In this document: positions 1-4,679 of the stretch, one piece after another
Layout of the letters: each line of letters starts with the position of its first letter
Position numbering within the stretch: the stretch's first letter is position 1
The notes under the pieces: model-generated
Databases searched by the model: none
Seen by the model: the letters and a program-made list of their open reading frames with translations, nothing else
Told to the model about the DNA's origin: nothing
Assembly: GCA_029007415.1 (NCBI GenBank)
Contig: JAQXHT010000111.1
Coordinates: 1 to 8,633 of the forward strand
Source: a bacterium
GTDB lineage: Bacteria > Bacillota_I > Bacilli_A > RF39 > UBA660
Reading direction: 5' to 3'
DNA length: 8,633 bases
Program-made: the position numbers and the translations under genes

Positions 1-128
1 TATCAGGTAATACTACAGATTTATTTAAGAATCGTAAAGAAAGAGGAGCAGAACTAGTAGTTACTAGAATAACTATGGTTTTAGGACTTGCATTTTTTGT
101 TATTTGTTTAATAGAATCTTTCCTATAA
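1..128 (+). CDS. secG: Protein translocase subunit SecG, C-terminal part (5' end outside window)
   Basis: Reading from base 3, 41 codons run to a TAA stop at 126-128. They encode a short hydrophilic stretch (SGNTTDLFKNRKERGAE), then a hydrophobic segment with LVVTRITMVLGLAFFVIC, ending ESFL. This is the usual end of SecG: a Gly/Ser/Asn-rich cytoplasmic loop with a basic R/K-x-R-G patch, then the second membrane helix starting xxTRxT. SecG is the small accessory subunit of the SecYEG channel and helps SecA-driven export. The N-terminal helix lies outside the window, so the start and length cannot be judged. Its neighbour is secE, another subunit of the same channel, with the secE promoter beginning only a few bases after the secG stop. 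In Bacillus-type genomes the gene before secE is normally rpmG, and no rpmG is seen here. Recognition rests on a short C-terminal fragment plus context. Confidence 0.8.
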   Translation, partial: SGNTTDLFKNRKERGAELVVTRITMVLGLAFFVICLIESFL

Positions 129-131
129 ACA

Positions 132-160
132 TTGACAAACAAAAAAAGTTATGATATTTT
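132..160 (+). promoter_or_regulatory. Sigma-A-type promoter for secE-nusG
   Basis: A perfect -35 TTGACA lies at 132-137, then a 17-bp spacer and a -10 TATTTT at 155-160. A TGA at 152-154 supplies the extended -10 TGn motif. Transcription should start near 167, giving a leader of about 50 nt. That leader contains a weak AT-only-type hairpin (184-191 pairing with 196-203) just before the AAAGGGAG ribosome site of secE. The -35 box begins 3 nt after the secG stop, so secE-nusG can be expressed independently of secG. Confidence 0.75.
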
Positions 161-215
161 ACAAGTAAGCACTGATAGGTGTTTTTCTTTTGATAAAAAG
201 AAAGGGAGTTAAAAA

Positions 216-470
216 ATGGCAAAAAAAGAAAAGAAATTAGAAGTTAAAGAGAAAACTACTAAGAAAAAAGAAACAAAAAAAGATGGAATTTGGGCTAAAA
301 TTGTTTTATTCTTTAAAGGAGTAAAATCTGAATGGAAAAGAGTTAAATGGCCTACTAAAAAAGAAATGATTAAATATTCTGTAGCAACAATAATTTTAAT
401 TGTAGGATGTTCGGTGTTTTTCTATGTAATTGATGTTCTATTAGCACTTTTACATAGTTTAGGTAAATAG
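216..470 (+). CDS. secE: Protein translocase subunit SecE
   Basis: This 84-residue protein is the essential small subunit that clamps SecY in the SecYEG export channel. Residues 1-24 are a very lysine-rich cytoplasmic extension. An amphipathic helix with the family signature KSEWKRVKWPTKKE follows (about residues 37-50), and one membrane helix spans about 53-78. The length and single-helix form match the short SecE of Gram-positive bacteria rather than the three-helix E. coli protein. The ATG at 216 follows AAAGGGAG (201-208) at normal spacing. The stop overlaps the ribosome site of nusG, so the two are translated as a tight pair. The pairing secE-nusG is nearly universal in bacteria and strongly supports the call. 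Confidence 0.96.
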   Translation: MAKKEKKLEVKEKTTKKKETKKDGIWAKIVLFFKGVKSEWKRVKWPTKKEMIKYSVATIILIVGCSVFFYVIDVLLALLHSLGK

Positions 471-482
471 GAGGGTGAAATA

Positions 483-1016
483 ATGGAAAAAGAATGGTTT
501 GTAGTTAATACTTATTCAGGACATGAAAATAAAGTAAAAGAAAAATTATTAATGCGTGCTGAATCTATGGGGATGCAGGATTATATTTTTCGTGTTATTG
601 TTCCTGAACAAGAAGAAACAGAAATAAAAGATGGTGTTACTAAAAAAAGAGTTAAGAAATTATTTCCAGGTTATATATTAGTTGAGATGGTTATGACTGA
701 TGAAGCTTGGTATGTTGTTCGTAACACTCCAGGAGTAACAGGATTTATTGGTTCAAGTGGAAAAGGAGCTAAACCTACTCCATTACCACCTCAGGAAGTT
801 GATAATGTTTTAAAAGTTATGGGAATGTCACGTATTGATGTTGATAAGGACTTAAAAGTAGGAACAAAAGTTAAAATTATTGGAGGACCATTCACTGGTA
901 TGTTTGGTACTATTGAAGAAATTGATAGTAATAATCAAAAGATGGTTCTTAATGTGGATTTATTTGGACAGGAAACTCAAGTTGAAGTTGAATTTGAACA
1001 AGTATCTAAAGCTTAA
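483..1016 (+). CDS. nusG: Transcription termination/antitermination factor NusG
   Basis: This 177-residue protein is a full-length two-domain NusG. The NGN domain starts with EWFVVNTYSGHENKVKEKL (residues 4-22) and includes FPGYILVEM (61-69) and NTPGVTGFIG (81-90). After a linker, the KOW domain (about 126-177) contains VGTKVKIIGGPFTGMFGTI. NusG binds the clamp of RNA polymerase across the cleft and controls elongation and pausing; its KOW domain contacts ribosomal protein S10 or Rho, coupling transcription to translation or termination. An AGGAGG at 469-474 overlaps the secE stop and sits 8 nt before the ATG. The next gene starts 2 nt after the stop, where most Bacilli go straight to the rplK leader. 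Confidence 0.98.
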   Translation: MEKEWFVVNTYSGHENKVKEKLLMRAESMGMQDYIFRVIVPEQEETEIKDGVTKKRVKKLFPGYILVEMVMTDEAWYVVRNTPGVTGFIGSSGKGAKPTPLPPQEVDNVLKVMGMSRIDVDKDLKVGTKVKIIGGPFTGMFGTIEEIDSNNQKMVLNVDLFGQETQVEVEFEQVSKA

Positions 1017-1018
1017 TT

Positions 1019-1585
1019 ATGCAGTTATTAGAAGAAAAAATAGAAATTACTAATTTTTTATATAAAGAAGCTTTAAAAACTGGTTATCTTAATGATATAG
1101 AGAAAAAATTTATTTTAAATACTACATATTTGCAATTTTCTACTATTGAATCTAATTTAGACTTGGAAAGCTTTAGTGAATTTTATCATCAATTGGATGA
1201 AATAAAAAAAAGAATATTTGTTGATACCTCACTTTATGAAAAATGGTTATTTTCTTGTGAATTTTACTCTTATAAATTAATGGAAGAAGTCAAAGACGGA
1301 AAAGATTATGTAGAATTGGTTGGTAAAAATAATGATATTATAAACTTTTTTCAGTTGTATCAGTTGAAAAGTGAGATGCTATTATTTTATAAAAATTTGA
1401 TAATATGTTCATCGAGTGCAAATGAGTATTTTATAAAAGATCAGATGTTAGCTTTTAAAAAGGTACCTGTAAACATTTCGATGAATGGTTTAGATGAAGT
1501 TTCTAATATAATTGATGAAAGTTGTACTAGAATGGATAAAAATTGTAAAAAATTGCAAAAAATTAAGACAGAGTTCAATAAATGA
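1019..1585 (+). CDS. Unrecognised 188-residue protein, apparently coupled to nusG
   Basis: I do not recognise the family. The protein is soluble in character: no signal peptide, no membrane segment, rich in Lys, Glu, Leu, Phe and Tyr, and likely largely helical. It has scattered cysteines, including ESCTRMDKNCKK near the C-terminus, but no zinc-binding CxxC pair. The ATG lies 2 nt after the nusG stop. The preceding bases (the end of nusG) contain no Shine-Dalgarno sequence, so initiation probably depends on ribosomes finishing nusG. A new promoter follows directly after its TGA stop, so it belongs to the secE-nusG transcript. Codon and base composition resemble its neighbours, although the aromatic-rich protein is less conserved in look than the ribosomal genes. 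The full-length open frame and tight coupling argue for a real gene; function is unknown. A later in-frame start cannot be excluded. Confidence 0.75.
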   Translation: MQLLEEKIEITNFLYKEALKTGYLNDIEKKFILNTTYLQFSTIESNLDLESFSEFYHQLDEIKKRIFVDTSLYEKWLFSCEFYSYKLMEEVKDGKDYVELVGKNNDIINFFQLYQLKSEMLLFYKNLIICSSSANEYFIKDQMLAFKKVPVNISMNGLDEVSNIIDESCTRMDKNCKKLQKIKTEFNK

Positions 1586-1614
1586 TTGATAAAAATTAAA
1601 AAGTATGATATTAT
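1586..1614 (+). promoter_or_regulatory. Sigma-A-type promoter for rplK-rplA
   Basis: The -35 TTGATA (1586-1591) is separated by 17 bp from the -10 TATTAT (1609-1614), with an extended -10 TGA at 1606-1608. The layout closely matches the secE promoter, including a shared TATGATATT. The -35 starts directly after the TGA stop of the upstream gene. Transcription should begin near 1620, at the base of the structured rplK leader, leaving a 5' leader of roughly 95 nt. Confidence 0.7.
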
Positions 1615-1621
1615 TTAGGGG

Positions 1622-1683
1622 CTATATTAGTTTAATATAGATTAAGTGGGAAGCAAAAGTATAAAAAAGCTATTAAAACCACT
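1622..1683 (+). promoter_or_regulatory. Structured rplK leader with a probable L1-binding site
   Basis: A perfect 8-bp hairpin (1622-1629 with 1633-1640, loop GTT) is followed by AGTGG (1645-1649) pairing with CCACT (1679-1683). Inside the second stem, AGC (1652-1654) can pair with GCT (1669-1671), and the 3' side carries the unpaired-looking AAAA before CCAC. GTGGGA...AAAACCAC resembles the helix in 23S rRNA that binds ribosomal protein L1 (GGUGGGAG...AAUACCACC in E. coli). In E. coli, L1 represses the L11-L1 mRNA by binding a leader mimic of this rRNA site. A short CTCG/CGAG hairpin (1682-1685 with 1692-1695) then follows, just before the ribosome site. The L1 role is inferred from resemblance and position. 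Confidence 0.65.
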
Positions 1684-1716
1684 CGCGAAAACGAGGGAAG
1701 AAAGGATGTGTTTTTC

Positions 1717-2151
1717 GTGGCAAAGAAAGAAGTTGTAAAAAAGGTAGGTTTACAAATTCAAGCAGGAAAGGCTAACCCAGCTCCACCAGTTGGTACTGTA
1801 CTTGGACCTTTAGGTATTAATTTACAAGAATTTTGTACTAAGTACAATGATGCAACTAGAGATAAAATGGGAGATGTTGTGCCTGTTGAAATTTCAGTTT
1901 ATGATGATCGTAGTTTTGATTTTGTAATTAAAACTCCACCTACAAGTTTCTTAATTAAAAAGTATGCTAAAATTCAAAAAGGTTCTGTAAAAGGAAAGAA
2001 TGAAGTAGTAGCTACATTAACAAAAGAACAACTTAAAGAAATAGCAGAAATCAAATTACCAGATTTAAATTGCTATGATGTTGAAGAAGCTAAGAAAATT
2101 GTTGCAGGAACTGCTCAAAATATGGGTGTTGCTGTAGAAGAAGATAAGTAA
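1717..2151 (+). CDS. rplK: Large ribosomal subunit protein L11
   Basis: L11 binds 23S rRNA at the GTPase-associated centre, at the base of the L7/L12 stalk. From GTG 1717 the protein is 144 residues and begins MAKKEVVKKVGLQIQAGKAN, the normal L11 start. The proline-rich NPAPPVG (residues 20-26) lies in the N-terminal domain that moves during factor binding and is the region contacted by thiopeptide antibiotics. The C-terminal rRNA-binding domain ends with DVEEAKKIVAGTAQNMGV. A GTG at 1708 in the same frame would add three residues (MFF) not typical of the family. GAAAGGA (1700-1706) precedes GTG 1717 by 10 nt, slightly long, so the exact start is the least certain point. A leader with an L1-like site lies upstream and another lies between rplK and rplA. 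Confidence 0.96.
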   Translation: MAKKEVVKKVGLQIQAGKANPAPPVGTVLGPLGINLQEFCTKYNDATRDKMGDVVPVEISVYDDRSFDFVIKTPPTSFLIKKYAKIQKGSVKGKNEVVATLTKEQLKEIAEIKLPDLNCYDVEEAKKIVAGTAQNMGVAVEEDK

Positions 2152-2157
2152 TAACAT

Positions 2158-2215
2158 ATAGGTTTAAAACCTATGTGGGAGGAATTTAAGCTTTGCTTAC
2201 CCCGTAAAACCACAT
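2158..2215 (+). promoter_or_regulatory. rplK-rplA intergenic leader with a probable L1-binding site
   Basis: A hairpin (2158-2164 with 2168-2174) abuts ATGTGG (2173-2178), which pairs with CCACAT (2210-2215). GTGGGAGG on the 5' side and TAAAACCAC on the 3' side match the L1-binding helix of 23S rRNA even better than the rplK leader does. Between them, TAAGC (2187-2191) and GCTTA (2195-2199) form a 5-bp hairpin. The fold ends immediately before the AAGGAGG of rplA (2216-2222), so bound L1 could block ribosome access to its own gene. The two hairpins share bases 2173-2174 and so must stack or compete. The structure is visible in the sequence; L1 feedback is inferred. Confidence 0.72.
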
Positions 2216-2229
2216 AAGGAGGAATAAAA

Positions 2230-2928
2230 ATGAAGAAGAGAAGCAAAAAATATTGTGAAGCTCTTAAAAAAGTAGAAAAAGGTAAAATCTACACAAAAGA
2301 AGAAGCTGTTAAGTTAGTAAAAGAAACAAGTATTACATCTTTTGATGCTTCAATTGAAATTGCTATGAGACTTAATCTTGATACTAAAAAAGCAGATCAA
2401 CAACTAAGAGGAGCAATTGTTTTACCAAAAGGAACAGGAAAAACTACTAAAGTATTAGTTATTGCTAAAGGAGATCAAGCTAAAGCTGCACTTGAAGCTG
2501 GAGCTGATTATGTTGGAGATACAGATATGTTAGAAAAAATCGAAAAAGAAAATTGGTTCGATTTTGATACTATGATTGCTACTCCAGATATGATGCCTTT
2601 ACTTGGTAGATTAGGTCGTGTTTTAGGACCTAAAGGATTAATGCCTAACCCTAAAACTGGTACTGTTACTACTGATGTTGCAAAAGCTGTAACTGATGCC
2701 AAAGCAGGACGTGTAGAATATCGTACTGATAGCTTTGGAAATATTCATGCTATCATTGGTAAGGCTTCATTCAGTGATGAAGATTTATTATCTAATATGA
2801 ATGCTTTTGTAGCTCAAATCGTTAAGATTAAACCAGCAACTGCAAAAGGTGAATATATTAAAAATATTTCAGTTTCATCAACAATGGGTCCTGGAATAAA
2901 AATTGATACAAATAGTTTTGACAAATAG
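2230..2928 (+). CDS. rplA: Large ribosomal subunit protein L1
   Basis: At 232 residues this is full-length L1, the protein that forms the mobile L1 stalk near the ribosomal E site and helps release deacylated tRNA. It also acts as a translational repressor of its own mRNA in many bacteria. Family landmarks are present: RGAIVLPKGTGKT in the first domain, LGRLGRVLGPKGLMPNPKTG in the second domain, then GRVEYRTDSFGNIHAIIGKASF, and the C-terminal SSTMGPGIKID with the Thr-Met-Gly loop that contacts RNA. The ATG is 7 nt after AAGGAGG (2216-2222). The final codons (Phe-Asp-Lys-stop) also hold the -35 box of the rplJ promoter. Confidence 0.98.
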   Translation: MKKRSKKYCEALKKVEKGKIYTKEEAVKLVKETSITSFDASIEIAMRLNLDTKKADQQLRGAIVLPKGTGKTTKVLVIAKGDQAKAALEAGADYVGDTDMLEKIEKENWFDFDTMIATPDMMPLLGRLGRVLGPKGLMPNPKTGTVTTDVAKAVTDAKAGRVEYRTDSFGNIHAIIGKASFSDEDLLSNMNAFVAQIVKIKPATAKGEYIKNISVSSTMGPGIKIDTNSFDK

Positions 2929-2946
2929 TAATTTATAATATATAAT
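2918..2946 (+). promoter_or_regulatory. Perfect-consensus sigma-A promoter for rplJ-rplL
   Basis: TTGACA (2918-2923), a spacer of exactly 17 bp, and TATAAT (2941-2946) match the consensus at all twelve positions. The -35 box lies within the last codons of rplA. The start site should fall near 2953, at the head of the L10 leader. A promoter this strong fits the need for several L12 copies per ribosome, which exceeds that of L11 and L1. Confidence 0.85.
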
Positions 2947-2952
2947 AGTGTT

Positions 2953-3050
2953 AATTTGTTGGTGCCAAAGACAGTAGGTATAAAAATAAATCCTACCGAG
3001 GACAACGTTCGTTAGAAAGTTCTCGAGTCTTTTGAGAACTTTTTTGCACC
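2953..3050 (+). promoter_or_regulatory. L10 leader of the rplJ-rplL operon
   Basis: The block GCCAAAGACAGTAGG...TCCTACCGAGGA is the conserved core of the L10 leader found in front of rplJ in Firmicutes and other bacteria. GTAGG (2974-2978) pairs with CCTAC (2992-2996), flanked by the AAAGACA and CGAGGA internal-loop sequences recognised by L10 in complex with L12. The core resembles the L10-binding site on 23S rRNA. A terminator lies directly downstream, so excess L10-L12 complex is expected to cut transcription or translation of rplJ-rplL. GGTGC (2961-2965) can also pair with GCACC (3046-3050) just beyond the terminator T-run, a possible closing or competing helix. The family is recognised from the sequence; the switching mechanism is inferred. 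Confidence 0.85.
3016..3045 (+). terminator. Intrinsic terminator/attenuator inside the L10 leader
   Basis: A perfect 9-bp stem, AAAGTTCTC (3016-3024) with GAGAACTTT (3034-3042), has a 9-nt loop and runs into six T residues (3040-3045). It lies between the L10-binding core and the rplJ ribosome site, the usual place for attenuation in Firmicutes L10 leaders. Part of the 5' arm could be captured by upstream leader bases in an alternative fold. Confidence 0.85.
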
Positions 3051-3073
3051 TTCAAACTAGATAGGAGGATGTT

Positions 3074-3574
3074 ATGGCAAATAAGAAAATCTTAGAGAAA
3101 AAGCAATCAGTAATCGATGAAATCAAAGATAAAGTTAATGATAGCTCTAGTTTTGTATTATTCGATTATCGTGGTTTAACAGATGCTGAAATCAAAGAAT
3201 TAAGATGTGCTTTAAGAAATGCTGATGCTAATTATAAAGTTTATAAAAACACTTTAATGGCAAGAGCATTCAATGATCTTGATATTGATTTATCATCATC
3301 TTTAGAAGGACCAAGCGCATTTGCTTATAGTAAGGATCAAATAGCACCTATTAAAGTATTATCAGATTTTGCAAAAGATCATGAAGCTTTAGTATTAAAA
3401 GTTGGTGTAGTTGATGGAGAAATCGCTGATTCTGAAAAATTAAAAGAATACGCAACTATCCCATCAAGAGATGGATTACTTACTATGCTTGCTGGTGGTA
3501 TGATAGGACTTGTTCGCGACCTATCAATCTGCTTAAATTTATATGGTGAACAAAAAGAAGAAAGTGAAAAATAA
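3074..3574 (+). CDS. rplJ: Large ribosomal subunit protein L10
   Basis: This 166-residue protein anchors the L7/L12 dimers to the ribosome. The N-terminal rRNA-binding domain carries SSSFVLFDYRGLTDAEIKELR (about residues 24-44) and KVYKNTLMARA (55-65), both typical of L10. The C-terminal helix (about 133-160), where L12 N-terminal domains dock, is followed by an acidic/basic tail ending KEESEK. The ATG lies 5 nt after AGGAGG (3063-3068). Expression is controlled by the L10 leader and its attenuator. rplL follows after a 13-nt gap in the same transcript. Confidence 0.98.
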   Translation: MANKKILEKKQSVIDEIKDKVNDSSSFVLFDYRGLTDAEIKELRCALRNADANYKVYKNTLMARAFNDLDIDLSSSLEGPSAFAYSKDQIAPIKVLSDFAKDHEALVLKVGVVDGEIADSEKLKEYATIPSRDGLLTMLAGGMIGLVRDLSICLNLYGEQKEESEK

Positions 3575-3587
3575 GGAGGAATATAAA

Positions 3588-3956
3588 ATGGCAAAATTAA
3601 CAAGAGATGAATTTATTAGCTCATTAAAAGAAATGAATCTTTTAGAAATTAAAGAATTAGTAGACGCAATGAAGGAGGAATTTGGTGTAGATCCATCTGC
3701 TGTAGCTGTTGCTGCTGCTCCAGCTGCTCAAGAAGATCAAGGACCTGCAACTGTTACAGTATCTATTTCTGATGCTGGAGCTGCTAAAGTAGCTGTTATC
3801 AAAGTAGTTCGTGAAATTACTGGTCTTGGATTAAAAGAATCTAAAGATTTAGTTGATAATGCTGGTTCTCCAATCAAAGAAAACATTTCTATGGAAGAAG
3901 CTAATGAAATTAAAGCTAAGCTTGAAGAAGCTGGAGCTACTGTTGAAGTTAAGTAA
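3588..3956 (+). CDS. rplL: Large ribosomal subunit protein L7/L12
   Basis: The 122-residue stalk protein recruits translational GTPases (EF-Tu, EF-G, IF2). I chose ATG 3588 because it follows AAGGAGG (3573-3579) by 8 nt and gives the family start MAKLTRDEF; the open frame extends 15 codons upstream into rplJ, but that stretch is just the rplJ end in another frame. Residues 1-34 form the dimerising, L10-binding domain; an Ala-rich hinge (VAVAAAPAAQEDQGPA) follows. The C-terminal factor-binding domain contains KVAVIKVVREITGLGLKESK and ends EEAGATVEVK. The length matches the family. A strong terminator 40 nt downstream closes the operon. Confidence 0.98.
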   Translation: MAKLTRDEFISSLKEMNLLEIKELVDAMKEEFGVDPSAVAVAAAPAAQEDQGPATVTVSISDAGAAKVAVIKVVREITGLGLKESKDLVDNAGSPIKENISMEEANEIKAKLEEAGATVEVK

Positions 3957-3995
3957 TTGATGTAAAACAGAATTTAAATTTCAAATTAATTAGAT

Positions 3996-4022
3996 AAAAG
4001 GTAGCAATATGCTATCTTTTTT
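3996..4022 (+). terminator. Intrinsic terminator after rplL
   Basis: AAAAGGTAGC (3996-4005) pairs with GCTATCTTTT (4011-4020) over 10 bp with one G-U pair and an AATAT loop; the T-run spans 4017-4022. It ends the rplJ-rplL transcript before the zinc-ribbon gene, whose ribosome site begins only 18 nt later. I see no clear promoter between the terminator and that gene, so it may depend on read-through. Confidence 0.85.
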
Positions 4023-4053
4023 GTTATTCTAATAATAGTAGGAGGCAATTATT

Positions 4054-4632
4054 ATGGTATGCGGAAAGTGTAAAAAGAATATAGATACCTATCCTTGTTA
4101 TGTTTGTGGGTATGAAGGAATTGAAGGTCAAAAACAAGTATCAAATTTTTCTTTTTCTGATTGTATTGATCAAGTATTTCACGTTCCTTATGCAGAAGAT
4201 GTAAAAAGAGAAGCAATTATTATTTTAATATCATGTATATCTGTATTTATTTTCTTTTTACTAAATATTCAATTTTTTAAAGGAAAAGATATAACAGTAC
4301 CAATAGCTTTTGGAGTTAATCCATTTGCACAATTACTTGTTTGTATATTTTTTGGAATATTTTTATATTATCATAGAAGAACTTCTCTTTTGACTTCCTT
4401 TGTTGGTTGTGTTGTAATAGCATCATTTAACTTTTTTATTACTGCTTTGATGTTATTTAGACAAACATATTCTTTTGTTTATGTAATATTATTATTTTAT
4501 CTTTTGATAAGAGTAATAACTTCACTCTTTATGAATAAAATATCGAGCTATTGGTTACTGTCGACTATATTTGTCTCTTTTGCAACAGTTTACAGTTTAC
4601 TTGCTTGTACAATGATGATAATTTGCAGTTAA
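4054..4632 (+). CDS. Zinc-ribbon protein with about five membrane helices, function unknown
   Basis: This 192-residue protein starts with a small zinc ribbon: Cys3-x2-Cys6 and Cys15-x2-Cys18 (MVCGKCKK...CYVCGY), which should hold one zinc ion. A short linker (about 22-50) is followed by five hydrophobic stretches at roughly 54-75, 83-106, 111-135, 140-160 and 165-191. It is an inner-membrane protein with an N-terminal metal-binding head. Such zinc-ribbon membrane proteins are common and mostly uncharacterised in Firmicutes; no function can be given. ATG 4054 follows AGGAGG (4040-4045) by 8 nt. The gene sits between the rplL terminator and the rsmC-rpoB promoter. Its stop codon lies inside the target duplication of the downstream insertion sequence, which leaves the protein end intact. 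Confidence 0.85.
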   Translation: MVCGKCKKNIDTYPCYVCGYEGIEGQKQVSNFSFSDCIDQVFHVPYAEDVKREAIIILISCISVFIFFLLNIQFFKGKDITVPIAFGVNPFAQLLVCIFFGIFLYYHRRTSLLTSFVGCVVIASFNFFITALMLFRQTYSFVYVILLFYLLIRVITSLFMNKISSYWLLSTIFVSFATVYSLLACTMMIICS

Positions 4633-4635
4633 TAA
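4628..4635 (+). repeat. 8-bp target-site duplication, left copy
   Basis: GTTAATAA directly abuts the left inverted repeat and matches the bases just outside the right repeat at all 8 positions. It contains the TAA stop of the zinc-ribbon gene (4630-4632), so that stop predates the insertion. Confidence 0.92.
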
Positions 4636-4656
4636 CTTCAATTCGTACTAAAATGA
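4636..4656 (+). repeat. Terminal inverted repeat, left end
   Basis: The 21 bases starting CTTCAATTCGTAC are the exact reverse complement of 6343-6363. The match stops at the next inner base, which defines the repeat length. Confidence 0.95.
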
Positions 4657-4679
4657 ATTATTCAAAATAATAGTCATTG

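Noticed and set aside
2508..3005. Open frames on the minus strand opposite rplA
   Set aside because: They lie antisense to a strongly conserved ribosomal gene, have no ribosome site, and their predicted products are low-complexity reflections of rplA codons.
3543..3587. Upstream extension of rplL by 15 codons
   Set aside because: It reads through the end of rplJ and the AAGGAGG ribosome site; ATG 3588 gives the normal 122-residue L7/L12.
3379..3603. Minus-strand open frame opposite the end of rplJ
   Set aside because: Antisense to rplJ, no ribosome site, and it spans the rplJ-rplL junction including the rplL ribosome site.
3671..3688. Internal AAGGAGG within rplL followed by GTG
   Set aside because: The GTG is followed at once by a stop, and the bases simply encode the conserved Lys-Glu-Glu of L7/L12.
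4657..4671. ATTATT/AATAAT hairpin near the left end of the insertion sequence, as a transposase terminator
   Set aside because: The 6-bp stem is all A-T and no T-run follows on the minus strand, so it is not convincing.
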